From a virus: a stretch of DNA of 22,551 bases. The DNA lies in IMG/VR virus record IMGVR_UViG_3300033978_000856, positions 1 through 22,551 of that record; one strand, given 5' to 3'. A model generated the notes under the pieces. It made no database searches. It had not been told where the DNA came from and was given only the letters and a program-made list of their open reading frames with translations. Position 1 is the first letter of the stretch, and each line of letters starts with the position of its first letter. Shown piece after piece: positions 1-7,727 of the stretch. The translations under genes and the position numbers were made by a program.

Positions 1-100
1 TTGACCAATGTTCCTCCTTTAGCTTTTTCCTCTTTTTAGCTTTTGGATAGGAAACTCTTAATCCGTCGCTATCAGTTGATTTTCTTTTTTTACGTGGCAT
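1..100 (-). CDS. Basic protein, N-terminal fragment (runs off window)
   Basis: An open frame starts with ATG at 100 on the minus strand and stays open to the window edge (33 codons visible). The visible part begins MPRKKRKSTDSDGL and is very rich in Lys/Arg, as in a nucleic-acid-binding tail, but no domain can be named. It lies downstream of the minus-strand promoter-like box at 365-370. A strong Shine-Dalgarno-like AAAGGAGG inside it (13-20) is followed by a TTG at 6-8. It is therefore possible that the real gene starts at that TTG and the first 90 bases are leader. The coding call is tentative. Confidence 0.4.
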   Translation of the reverse strand, partial: MPRKKRKSTDSDGLRVSYPKAKKRKKLKEEHWS

Positions 101-122
101 CGGCTTAACGGGGTGTGAAACA

Positions 123-170
123 TTTTCCCCTTAGTGAAAGTTAATTCGGATTAACTATCACTAAGGAAAA
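123..170. repeat. Long imperfect palindrome with TCGG loop
   Basis: The left arm 123-145 pairs with the right arm 150-170 around a 4-base loop (TCGG, 146-149). Pairing has one A/A mismatch and a 2-base C bulge. There is no T-tract after the stem on either strand, so it is not a classical terminator. A regulator-binding site, RNA processing site or replication/resolution site are possible. Confidence 0.75.
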
Positions 171-278
171 GCGATCGCTTGGTGATTAGCCCGCGATCGC
201 TTTCACTGATTAAGCTAGTTCAATTTCGTTGTTAATTTGCATTGTTGTCAGTGGGGTTGAATAAGGAAGATCCCACAG

Positions 279-312
279 GCGATCGCAATCCGACTCTGAG
301 GTGTTGCGATCA
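279..312. repeat. 34-bp HIP1-bounded repeat, copy 1
   Basis: This differs at 3 of 34 positions from the copy at 4674-4707. The shared core is TCCGACTCTGAGGTG, with GCGATCGCA on the left and TGCGATC on the right, so the ends are inverted HIP1 sites. This copy is intergenic and the other lies inside a gene. Confidence 0.75.
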
Positions 313-340
313 TGTTGGTTATTTAATTTTATTTCTAATA

Positions 341-372
341 TATTCTGACATATCCATAATAGATTGTCAATA
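341..372 (-). promoter_or_regulatory. Promoter-like element toward the left-edge gene
   Basis: On the minus strand the 17-mer TATTGACAATCTATTAT (372-356) contains a perfect -35 TTGACA (370-365). The same 17-mer occurs upstream of the gene starting at 7727. The -10 is unclear: GAATAT at a 19-bp spacing is the best candidate. Confidence 0.45.
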
Positions 373-392
373 CATTAGACAAAATAGATTAA

Positions 393-1949
393 TTAATCCC
401 AAATTCTTTCGGCGGGATAAAACCCTGTTCCTGACTTGAGATAAACTACGGTCAGGATATTATCGGAATAGATATAGGGTAAATCATCGGCGATTAAAAA
501 TCCTGCTCGATTTTTAGTTACCACAATTCCAATTCCATCTTTCGTTCTTTCATAAGGAAAGGTCAATGTTTCTGGTTGACCGAATCCTGAGTGATCCACA
601 ATGACGTATTTAGTGCCGTCATCAGCGATCGCGTAAGGAGAAAACAAGGTTTCTGCCACCTTGAATTGTCCTCTGTTCTCTGTAACCACCAGAGAATTAG
701 AGGTTACATAGTAAGGGATATTTACAGCCGGAGAGTAACCACAACCTCTCGCAGTTACGACCTCTTTTTTCATGCGATTTAGCGGCATGATTCCTAGTAG
801 TAAATCATGTTGTTTTATGGCTATTAATCCATATTCATTGTCAACGCAGATTTCTATATCTTGATTTGCCGCTTCGAGTAAAGAAATTAATTTTCTAGCA
901 TCAACATAGATTAATTTGTCAACTACAGAAACACCGTTGGTTAGGGTATAGCTGTTCTCTAGTAGTTCTGTATGTGATTTGATGGTGACTTTGCCGTCTT
1001 CAAATTGCAGCCACATATCAAAAACTTCTTTGTTTGTGAGTCCGTCAGATTCGGCGCACAATTTAAAGATTTCCAGTTCCCTTTTTATGGAACTTAATTC
1101 CCATTTACTGATTACCGCTACTACGGTTTCTGGTACAGTAAATTCCCAGTCAGTCGCAAAATTACGACCTTCCGGCATTCTCTGAGTAATGGTGATCCCA
1201 TTCTCGAAAAACTTAATAAATCCATAACGCCCATCGTCTCCAGTAATAAAACTAAAACTTGGATTACTGAAGACTTGCAACGGCGTAACTGATGGAATGA
1301 TAACCTCAATATCAGATGCTACGGCTTTAGCTACTACTTTTTGCCCGTCAGTGGCTATCATTTTCCCGTTGCCGATATTCACGCCCTGCGTTGTTGGATA
1401 AGTCATGTCTTTGCGACAATGTGGCTTTAACTTTTTGAAGTTATTGACAAGGTTGGGGATATTGTGAACATCTCCTACCACTTCGGGAGTAGCCGGAAAT
1501 TCATCGGCACTCATGCAAGCGATCGCTTGCATGGATGATTTATAGGCAATATTAAGAACTAATTGATCGTGTTCTGTGATTGATTGACTAAGATTGACGC
1601 GATAAAAACTTTTGTTTTTTGGCACATCTTTAGCGGACTCAATAATCTTTTCAATCAAAAAAGCAGGGATACAGATCGCGCCATCTTCTAAAATTTCACC
1701 ATCTAATTCTACTTCGATAAAAGTATCTAGGTTGGTAGCAGTCAATGTGATCCTGCCATGTTTAGCTGACAATAAAAAGTTAGCTAGTACAGCATGGGTG
1801 GGGCGTTTAGGAATTGCTTTTTTACAGATTGCGATCGCCTCTTTTAACACATGAGGCTTTACATTTATATTAATTCTTGGTTCTACTGTTATCCTAATTT
1901 TCTCTAAGAGTATTTCTAACTTATCAATTAAATCCAAAACGGCTTGCAT
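393..1949 (-). CDS. DnaN-like DNA polymerase III sliding clamp with C-terminal extension
   Basis: This is a ring-forming processivity clamp homologue. With ATG at 1949 it is 518 residues, against about 370-390 for host DnaN. That start is preferred because AGGAG sits 5 bases upstream; the frame is open to 1991. Clamp domain I is clear in the segment around AIPKRPTHAVLANFLLSA and LTATNLDTFIEVELDGEI. Domain II shows GVNIGNGKMIATDGQKV. Domain III ends in LLLGIMPLNR, matching the usual DnaN C-terminus. About 126 residues follow, holding two related segments (SLVVTENRGQFKVAETL and IGIVVTKNRAGFLIADDL). A clamp this long on a mobile element is probably the element's own processivity factor, or a decoy for host clamp ligands. 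The clamp assignment is firm; the role of the extension is unknown. Confidence 0.85.
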   Translation of the reverse strand: MQAVLDLIDKLEILLEKIRITVEPRININVKPHVLKEAIAICKKAIPKRPTHAVLANFLLSAKHGRITLTATNLDTFIEVELDGEILEDGAICIPAFLIEKIIESAKDVPKNKSFYRVNLSQSITEHDQLVLNIAYKSSMQAIACMSADEFPATPEVVGDVHNIPNLVNNFKKLKPHCRKDMTYPTTQGVNIGNGKMIATDGQKVVAKAVASDIEVIIPSVTPLQVFSNPSFSFITGDDGRYGFIKFFENGITITQRMPEGRNFATDWEFTVPETVVAVISKWELSSIKRELEIFKLCAESDGLTNKEVFDMWLQFEDGKVTIKSHTELLENSYTLTNGVSVVDKLIYVDARKLISLLEAANQDIEICVDNEYGLIAIKQHDLLLGIMPLNRMKKEVVTARGCGYSPAVNIPYYVTSNSLVVTENRGQFKVAETLFSPYAIADDGTKYVIVDHSGFGQPETLTFPYERTKDGIGIVVTKNRAGFLIADDLPYIYSDNILTVVYLKSGTGFYPAERIWD

Positions 1950-2001
1950 ATTTTCTCCTGTTAAGTTAAAAGTGCCGGGACGACCCAGCACTAATGTTTA
2001 G

Positions 2002-3102
2002 TTATTCTTGATCTTCGTCCTCATCATATTCCTCATCATCATCGGTGTCGGGTTCTTCCTGCTCGAGTAGATTGACAGCGATCGCTGTTAGCCTATTAAT
2101 TAACTCCAAGATGTCAATTACTCCCAAGTTCAGGCTTTCAATATGTGCTAAAAGTTCCAGGACGCGATCGCTCACCTCCTCGTTGTCGCCGTCATCACAA
2201 TCATCATCTTCATAATTGATGTTTGTGGCGGTTAGTTCTAATTCTTGTTGATCTACTACTTGATCTACTACCATAAAATCCTCGGTTTGTGAATTTGAAA
2301 TTGCCAGTTTCAATGCTTCGGCAATGCGTGAATAATTCCATTGTTCATCATAGGCTTTGCGCCAATCAAACTCAGGAAGTTCAGTAATGCCGAGATCGTG
2401 TTCTAGCATAAATAAGTAGTCTGCCTTTTCTTTTGCAGCCCACGCTTCGTATATCTTTGTTCCTGCCTTATCGGTCAGGATGGTTAGAATTTCTAATAGT
2501 AAATTGTCCGATATGTTCTCTAATTTGATCTTGTTGCTGTATAACATATCGCAACTAATACTAACGCTTGTGGAGTCAATTGTCAAGTGTTCTGAGATAC
2601 GCAAAAATTCGTTATTAGTAGACAGTTTTGGAGGGTTGCAATCTAGAATTGCGGCTGCTTTTTTGCCAAATTCTACTCTTTGATCCATTTGATATTTATT
2701 CTCCAAAAAGATTTTTTTACACCTTTCATAAAGTTCGATGTAGCTAGGGATTAATCTTTTTTGAATATCTCTAGCGATCGCGCTGGGTTCTTTATTTGCG
2801 GAAACTGTTATTTCCATTGTGTAACTATCTTTCACTTTGCGATTAATAATTTCGCCGAAATAGCGATCGTTTCCACCTCTTTCTTCGCCGAGAGATTTGT
2901 CTAGATGAGCCGATGCCTGAATTTGGATTCTTTTGCCCGTTCTATCCTCACTAATGAGGATGCAATACTCACCATTTCTGAGATAATTGATTTGATTCTC
3001 TTTCATAAATTCCCATCCGGGAAGATGGATAGAAATTTCTCTTGCAGCACGTTCTAGCTCGGCGTATTTAACCGAGAGATCAGATGATAGATTGTATGGC
3101 AT
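2002..3102 (-). CDS. Hypothetical protein with acidic C-terminus
   Basis: A 366-residue soluble protein that I do not recognise. The N-terminal half has a mixed alpha/beta pattern (WEFMKENQINYLRNGEYCIL, then EMTVSANKEPSA-type strands). The middle is helical, and roughly the last 70 residues are dominated by Asp/Glu (EEPDTDDDEEYDEDEDQE at the end). An AAAGGAA sequence lies 9 bases before the ATG. It sits 4 bases after the VWA gene and 52 bases before the clamp start, so the three are probably one transcript. The acidic tail could mimic DNA or bind a basic partner, which is inference only. Confidence 0.7.
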   Translation of the reverse strand: MPYNLSSDLSVKYAELERAAREISIHLPGWEFMKENQINYLRNGEYCILISEDRTGKRIQIQASAHLDKSLGEERGGNDRYFGEIINRKVKDSYTMEITVSANKEPSAIARDIQKRLIPSYIELYERCKKIFLENKYQMDQRVEFGKKAAAILDCNPPKLSTNNEFLRISEHLTIDSTSVSISCDMLYSNKIKLENISDNLLLEILTILTDKAGTKIYEAWAAKEKADYLFMLEHDLGITELPEFDWRKAYDEQWNYSRIAEALKLAISNSQTEDFMVVDQVVDQQELELTATNINYEDDDCDDGDNEEVSDRVLELLAHIESLNLGVIDILELINRLTAIAVNLLEQEEPDTDDDEEYDEDEDQE

Positions 3103-3106
3103 GGAT

Positions 3107-4837
3107 TTAAATTCCTTTGATTATGCCATTTAGGTTTGCAGTGTCTTCAAAACTATTAACGGGAATAACCACGTCAGATACCGCAGCGAGATTTTTTGCA
3201 AATTCGGAGTCAGATGAACCGACTAAAATCCCATGTACTTTGAGGTGGTCAATTCTCTTTTTCTCTGCGGCTAACTTTTCCAGAAATTCATAATCTTCAA
3301 CGATGCTGCGGTCTTCGCCGTCAGTTAGCAGAATTACATCTGCTTTTTTGTAGGTGGCATCTGAAGAGATTATTTTTAGGGCTTTACTCAGTGCTGGTTT
3401 CCACCGGGTTGAGGGCTTGCTATGGAACATCATGAACTCATCCAGATGTTCATGGGTTATATCCTTGTTGGATATGGTGTAGCAGACTCGACCGCCAAAC
3501 CCAATAAACAGACATTCTCGATTTTGCTTTTTGGAAGCCTTAGATACCATTAGCGCGAACGCTTTAGCCCAAACGTATCTAGATTCATGACCCAATAGAG
3601 TATTCATTGAGCCAGTTTCATCTATTAAGAGGATAACGGGACCGCTACCTCTGGAAGAGGCTTTATTCCGGTACTGGGACAATTTGCGCTCGGCAAACTC
3701 TAGATAGAACTGATCTTCATCTTTGCAATGCTCATCCAACACCAGTCGGCTGATATCATTGCCGTTCTCGCAACGGGCAGATTCTTTTTTAGAACCTGCG
3801 TTGGTTTTCGTAAAATCAAACATTCCACGCATCTTGCCCATCATATTCAGAATTTTCCGAATATGCGGCTGGGAATATTTGACGGTTGTAGCCACTTGTG
3901 TGGCTTGTTCTCGTTCGCTCATTCCTGGCATATCACCGGTCAGATTTCCTGAACGGCTAAATTCTAACGATTCCAAAGCATTTTCGACTGCTTGGTTGCA
4001 AATATGCTTGCAATAGTCGGTTAGGCGATCGCCATCAACAAGAATCTCATTAAGTTCTCGATATGCCGCCTCCCACGCTGCCACGCGGGATTGATGCTGT
4101 GCGGATGATGCAATACCCAATCTACTCGCCGACTGGATTTGTCTTTGCAATGTGGACAAATCGGCGGTGTCGCTATGGTAGATTTTGGGGCAATTTAGCC
4201 CTTGCAGTAGCCATGCGATCGCGCACAGTTCGGCGTGGTTGTTTTGCTCCATACCGAAGGATTGGCTTTTCTCTAGTAGTTCTTCCCATCGAGGAGACGC
4301 GGTTAATCCTAAGTGAAAAGCTTCTTTCCAGACTTCGTGTAGCTCTGGTGGTGTGGGGTTGTGGAACTTGCGATCGTCCCGTGATTTAATGCGGGTCAGG
4401 AGTTCCCTGCCAAAATTATGTTTGAGGTCAACACTAACTCCGGGAAGATTTTCGACATTATTGAGTACGGCTTGAATGACGCTGTAACTGATTTTGTTAG
4501 GAACATATTTGTCAGGTATGTTCCATCTTTGAGCCGATCGCAGTAAATCGGCTCTGGTGATACTGCATTTAGGAACAGTCCACCAAAGCATAACCCCGAT
4601 CTTTTTGGCGTATGCCGATGTCTGTTCCTGAAACAATGAATGTTTCATGGACGGTATTTTGTAAGTGGACAATGCGATCGCACTCCGACTCTGAGGTGAT
4701 GCGATCGCTTTTGATTTTGATTTAATAAACGGCTCTACGACTTGATCTTCTTTCGCTACGAGATTTAGTAGGGATTGTTTCTGCGTTTTCGGCTCTGACC
4801 ACCGAAGAAATACCAATAGTTGCAGTTTTTGGATCAA
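3107..4837 (-). CDS. VWA (von Willebrand factor A) domain protein
   Basis: The C-terminal third is a VWA domain with a metal-binding (MIDAS) site: DETGS at about residues 406-410 (usual DxSxS, here with Thr), the Thr of KPSTRW, and the Asp of LLTDGED at about 505-509. The N-terminal 400 residues are mostly helical and unassigned. Such proteins usually work with MoxR-type AAA ATPases as metal-dependent chaperone pairs; no such ATPase is visible here. The start is uncertain. The frame opens at a TTG (4837) with no ribosome site, and the first ATG is at 4648 (513 residues, weak ribosome site). The overlapping frame 4722-4961 looks like the missing N-terminus in another frame. The domain call is strong and the start is weak. 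Confidence 0.85.
   Translation of the reverse strand: MIQKLQLLVFLRWSEPKTQKQSLLNLVAKEDQVVEPFIKSKSKAIASPQSRSAIALSTYKIPSMKHSLFQEQTSAYAKKIGVMLWWTVPKCSITRADLLRSAQRWNIPDKYVPNKISYSVIQAVLNNVENLPGVSVDLKHNFGRELLTRIKSRDDRKFHNPTPPELHEVWKEAFHLGLTASPRWEELLEKSQSFGMEQNNHAELCAIAWLLQGLNCPKIYHSDTADLSTLQRQIQSASRLGIASSAQHQSRVAAWEAAYRELNEILVDGDRLTDYCKHICNQAVENALESLEFSRSGNLTGDMPGMSEREQATQVATTVKYSQPHIRKILNMMGKMRGMFDFTKTNAGSKKESARCENGNDISRLVLDEHCKDEDQFYLEFAERKLSQYRNKASSRGSGPVILLIDETGSMNTLLGHESRYVWAKAFALMVSKASKKQNRECLFIGFGGRVCYTISNKDITHEHLDEFMMFHSKPSTRWKPALSKALKIISSDATYKKADVILLTDGEDRSIVEDYEFLEKLAAEKKRIDHLKVHGILVGSSDSEFAKNLAAVSDVVIPVNSFEDTANLNGIIKGI
4674..4707. repeat. 34-bp HIP1-bounded repeat, copy 2 (inside VWA gene)
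   Basis: Second copy of the element at 279-312 (3 mismatches in 34). It codes for the linker around SKAIASPQSRSAIAL of the VWA frame, just downstream of where the 79-codon overlapping frame ends (4722). Confidence 0.75.
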
Positions 4838-4961
4838 TGTCTACTGCAATAACTTCATCATCGTCGCAAAGGTCAGAATCATCCGGCTTACAGCCGAACA
4901 TTTCTTCATAGTCAATAATTTCTAGGTCAACTTTTGTGGAATGTCCAAATAATCTGTTCAT
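4722..4961 (-). CDS. Small acidic ORF, possible frame-displaced N-terminus of the VWA protein
   Basis: 79 codons from ATG 4961, with no clear ribosome site. The first 45 residues look coding: KVDLEIIDYEEMFGCKPDD followed by VIAVDIDPKTATIGISSVV. The last 20 become Arg/Ser-rich, as in an out-of-frame tail. It overlaps the VWA open frame by 116 bases; that frame is displaced by +1 and has only a TTG start. The simplest reading is one ancestral gene from 4961 to 3107 broken by a one-base change, or joined by +1 frameshifting. A separate small gene is the alternative. Confidence 0.5.
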   Translation of the reverse strand: MNRLFGHSTKVDLEIIDYEEMFGCKPDDSDLCDDDEVIAVDIDPKTATIGISSVVRAENAETIPTKSRSERRSSRRAVY

Positions 4962-5068
4962 GGTATTTTTGATCTAGTCCCGATACTAGATGATTTTATA
5001 AATGTTCCGGGAAGGCGATCGCTCGGCATTGCACCGAGTAGCAGCGTTAAACTGGCGATCGCGGTATG

Positions 5069-5584
5069 CTATTCAAAGCCGCACTCTCTCCAGAGTGCAT
5101 AGGACATTTGATGATCTGGGTATGACTGAACCCAGTTAGCATAGAGACTGAATTTGTAGGGTTTTAATCCTAGCGACGGCGTGGATATAGTTTCTGCTGG
5201 TTGTATTCTGAAAGGTTTCAGAACAACCTCAAGTTTGCGAATTATGCGAATTACGCGATCGCTTGTTGTGTTCGATGACTGCAAGGTTTTTAAGACTTCT
5301 AACCCGACTTCGGGTGAGAAGTCAGACCAATATTTATAATATCTAGGACGCAACGGCGGTAAATCAGTGTTGCCTAGTATTTTTAGTTCTAATCTTATTT
5401 CGCCTAGATAGGCTTGACGGTTGATATGATCCACATATTCATAGCGGTCAATGATATCTTCTGCGGTGTCTATAGCGATCTGTAGCTTGCGATCGCTAGT
5501 AGATTTTTGATATTTCTTGATAGTCTCATTAATGCTATCTAGGGTCAAAATGACGCTAGATATTAGACTTTTTATTATTTCCAT
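5069..5584 (-). CDS. Hypothetical protein, paralogous N-terminus with the next gene
   Basis: 171 residues, not recognised. The first 18 or so residues (MEIIKSLISSVILTLDSI) resemble those of the gene starting at 5916 (METITNLINSVLLTLDNL), also at DNA level; the remainder differs. The shared segment is an amphipathic helix, perhaps a docking or oligomerisation tag. The rest is a soluble helical protein rich in Tyr/Lys/Arg. No Shine-Dalgarno is visible; the upstream 25 bases are TTAGTTAG-type repeats. Confidence 0.6.
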   Translation of the reverse strand: MEIIKSLISSVILTLDSINETIKKYQKSTSDRKLQIAIDTAEDIIDRYEYVDHINRQAYLGEIRLELKILGNTDLPPLRPRYYKYWSDFSPEVGLEVLKTLQSSNTTSDRVIRIIRKLEVVLKPFRIQPAETISTPSLGLKPYKFSLYANWVQSYPDHQMSYALWRECGFE

Positions 5585-5607
5585 GTTAGTTAGCGTTAGT
5601 TAGCTAG

Positions 5608-5916
5608 TTAGTAAACTTTATAAATTGTTCCCTGATACAGGTAATTTTGCTTATCGTGGTAAGTGCCAGACAATAGATCCCCGTGCTTATATCCTGGATT
5701 TTGGCACGATACGCGGACAATCCCATATTTATGAGAATATCCGAAATAATGAAATTGCGACGAATACATTGGGATCTTACTGTTGATAGTTCCCAGGTAA
5801 ACTACTGCTATCCGTTCTAATTTGTCTTGAGTTTTTTCTGATATAGAGCTAACGATTAACTCTAAGTTGTCTAGCGTCAATAAGACGCTATTGATTAGAT
5901 TTGTTATTGTTTCCAT
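5608..5916 (-). CDS. Hypothetical protein, paralogous N-terminus
   Basis: 102 residues from ATG 5916; the frame is open to a GTG at 5940. ATG 5916 is chosen because from there the N-terminus matches the neighbour starting at 5584. After the shared helix comes a small beta-rich segment with many Tyr/His/Gly (SSQFHYFGYSHKYGIVRV, GDLLSGTYHDKQNYLYQG), like a small barrel. Function unknown. Confidence 0.55.
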   Translation of the reverse strand: METITNLINSVLLTLDNLELIVSSISEKTQDKLERIAVVYLGTINSKIPMYSSQFHYFGYSHKYGIVRVSCQNPGYKHGDLLSGTYHDKQNYLYQGTIYKVY

Positions 5917-5966
5917 GATTTTGATAGTAGAATACAGCACTAATTTAGTGCTGTATTGTGGGTTAG

Positions 5967-6215
5967 TTATCGTTGGCGATCTATCCGTTTCTGTTCCATT
6001 TTTTTTTGCATCCTTTTTTCTATGAATGCAATTTGTGATTTATAGCCGATCGTTCTATGGATCAGACTATTAATTAATTCGAGTCTGCTCAACTTATGAT
6101 CCAACGGATCATATTGATTAATAGATTTGCAGAAATCTATTAATCCTTTTTTTGTAGGGAAGTTATTTAAATAAGCGATCGCAGTATCGCGATCGGTTAT
6201 TTCTTCCCAGGCTAC
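5967..6215 (-). pseudogene. Start-less ORF behind the Pro-repeat gene (frame -1)
   Basis: Reading on the minus strand from 6215, an 82-codon frame ends at TAA 5967-5969. It looks genuinely protein-coding (KVAWEEITDRDTAIAYLNNF, LIDFCKSINQYDPLDHKLSR, then a Lys/Arg-rich end). It has no ATG, GTG or TTG until well inside it. It lies in the -1 frame relative to the 194-codon gene whose stop is at 6212-6214. Either it is the real C-terminal domain of that protein, cut off by an indel in the repeat or reached by -1 frameshifting, or it is a decayed gene. Coding character is moderately convincing. Confidence 0.5.
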
Positions 6216-6796
6216 TTTACCGGTGGCGCGGACGGTGGCTTGCTAGTTGGTGGCGCGGACGGTGGCTTGCTAGTTGGTGGCGCGGACGGTGGCTTGCTAG
6301 TTGGTGGCGCGGACGGTGGCGCGGATGGTGGCGCGGATGGTGGCTTGCTAGTTGGTGGCGCGGACGGTGGCTTGCTAGTTGGTGGCGCGGACGGTGGCGC
6401 GGATGGTGGCGCGGATGGTGGCGCGGATGGTGGCGCGGATGGTGGCGCGGATGGTGGCGCGGACGGTGGCTTGCTAGTTGGTGGCGCGGACGGTGGCGCG
6501 GATGGTGGCGCGGATGGTGGCTTGCTAGTTGGTGGCGCGGATGGTGGGATATCCGATTCATCAACCTCAACTAATTTAGTTTCTAATTTCTGAGATTCTA
6601 TACCGGCATTAATCGCGCTATTATTACTTAACTGCAATTTAGCAAGTATTTTCTGAGAATTATCAAAATAGGTTTTTAAATTATTAATAGCGTCTTGACT
6701 ATTTTGATTCAATTCTACCAATAGCGCGGCCGTTTTTTCTAATTCTGTAACTTGACTTTTCAAGCTTGCTATGATTTGATCTTTATTGTCTGTCAT
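6212..6796 (-). CDS. Coiled-coil plus proline-rich repeat protein
   Basis: 194 residues. Residues 1-75 are a coiled coil (IIASLKSQVTELEKTAALLV and following). From residue 86 to the end there is almost only SAPP (18 copies) and TSKPP (7 copies), ending in VK. Such Pro-rich tails form extended stalks or linkers and are typical of surface, tail-fibre-like or scaffold proteins. No signal peptide or membrane segment is seen, so it is cytosolic or virion-associated. The abrupt end at the repeat, with a coding-like frame right behind it, suggests the C-terminal domain is missing. Confidence 0.65.
   Translation of the reverse strand: MTDNKDQIIASLKSQVTELEKTAALLVELNQNSQDAINNLKTYFDNSQKILAKLQLSNNSAINAGIESQKLETKLVEVDESDIPPSAPPTSKPPSAPPSAPPSAPPTSKPPSAPPSAPPSAPPSAPPSAPPSAPPSAPPTSKPPSAPPTSKPPSAPPSAPPSAPPTSKPPSAPPTSKPPSAPPTSKPPSAPPVK
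6221..6541. repeat. 12-bp/15-bp tandem repeat array
   Basis: The array mixes two units on the plus strand: GGTGGCGCGGAY (12 bp, SAPP on the minus strand) and GGTGGCTTGCTAGTT (15 bp, TSKPP). Runs of SAPP between TSKPP units, N to C, are 1, 3, 7, 1, 3, 1, 1, 1. Units are multiples of three, so copy-number changes keep the frame. The repeat also leaves one other minus-strand frame and one plus-strand frame open; these are shadows. Confidence 0.95.
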
Positions 6797-6875
6797 GATT
6801 TTAATCTCTGTTAAGTTGTGATTTGACTAATGAGAATAGATCGTTATGTGTCAGATAACGATCTATCAATTGATT

Positions 6876-7727
6876 CTAATTTTGTGACGCGATCGCTGCT
6901 TCTATGTCTTCCTTAGACACGCCGTTATCTATGATGTAATTGCATAACAAGCCGCGATCGCTGCATTTACGTCCACCTTTAGAAAATGCGTAATGCAATC
7001 GTGTCCAGGTGGTATCAGGATTTTCATGCCAAAAATTAACAATGTAATCTATCCACTCTTGACTAATTACAATATCTTTATCCGTTCCCATTAAAACATT
7101 GATAACCCTCTTATCTTCATTGATTACAGAAGAACTATAGCCACCGTTTAAGCCATCTGCAATGATTTTATCGGTTGGGATACCGTGCCACGATTTTAGC
7201 AGATTGTAGTAATTAAAATTTTTGGCACTTACGCGATCTTTTTTCTCGGTTTGAGTTTTTTCTGGTTTACTTTTTTTAGTTTTTTTGTTCTCATTTTTAA
7301 CGGCTTTAACGGCTATCTTTGATAGCTTGCCGATTAGCTTTAAAATTTGATTGCTGGATAGATCAGCGCATAGATCAGCGATCGCGTCAATTGTAGTTTC
7401 GTTGGTAGTTTCGTCTGTAGTTTCGTTGGTAGTTTCGTCTGTAGTTTCGTCTGTAGTTTCGTTGGTAGTTTCGTCTGTAGTTGCATCTTCTGTAGTTGAT
7501 ATCGTTACAATATGGTTATCTGACAACCAATAAGAATCATTAAAATTAGTAGCCTCATTTATGAAGCTAAAATATTCACGTTCATCGTGAGTTAATAACT
7601 GGATGCAAGATACATCGTGTTTATTATCCAGTGTAATTTCATGTTTGTGGTTAGTTAGTATTTTGATTTGTTTAGAGTCAAATCTGTCTTTTAGTTCAAT
7701 CAAGTTAAATGTTTTAGTGTTTGTCAT
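6876..7727 (-). CDS. Hypothetical protein with Thr/Glu repeat linker
   Basis: 283 residues, not recognised. An N-terminal domain (about 1-80) is joined by a repeat linker of TTDE/TTNE units (about 80-112) and a Lys-rich segment to a C-terminal domain of about 120 residues. That domain contains NFNYYNLLKSWHGIPTDKI and WIDYIVNFWHENPDTTWTRL. The linker comes from a 12-bp tandem repeat. The gene is first after the long non-coding stretch and has a promoter-like box at 7791-7796. The leader GAGAAAGAAAA before the ATG is a weak ribosome site. Confidence 0.65.
   Translation of the reverse strand: MTNTKTFNLIELKDRFDSKQIKILTNHKHEITLDNKHDVSCIQLLTHDEREYFSFINEATNFNDSYWLSDNHIVTISTTEDATTDETTNETTDETTDETTNETTDETTNETTIDAIADLCADLSSNQILKLIGKLSKIAVKAVKNENKKTKKSKPEKTQTEKKDRVSAKNFNYYNLLKSWHGIPTDKIIADGLNGGYSSSVINEDKRVINVLMGTDKDIVISQEWIDYIVNFWHENPDTTWTRLHYAFSKGGRKCSDRGLLCNYIIDNGVSKEDIEAAIASQN
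7393..7488. repeat. Eight 12-bp tandem units
   Basis: GTAGTTTCGTTG and GTAGTTTCGTCT units alternate irregularly (the last is degenerate), giving the TTDE/TTNE linker. The array is in phase with codons, so it can expand or contract without breaking the gene. Confidence 0.9.

Larger units (their letters stand above)
101..392. other. Non-coding stretch with palindrome, HIP1 sites and promoter-like box
   Basis: No convincing gene lies here; the short plus-strand frame 242-439 has no coding-like features. It holds a long imperfect palindrome (123-170), HIP1 sites near 171, 190 and 279, one copy of a 34-bp repeat (279-312) and a minus-strand -35-like TTGACA (365-370) reading toward the left-edge gene. 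Confidence 0.6.

Noticed and set aside
6217-6593. Long open frames (His/Arg/Pro-rich on minus, Gly/Asp-rich on plus) across the repeat
   Set aside because: They are by-products of a repeat whose units are multiples of three; composition is artificial and there is no start context.
7351-7533. Plus-strand Val/Ser frame
   Set aside because: Antisense reading of the TTDE/TTNE repeat.
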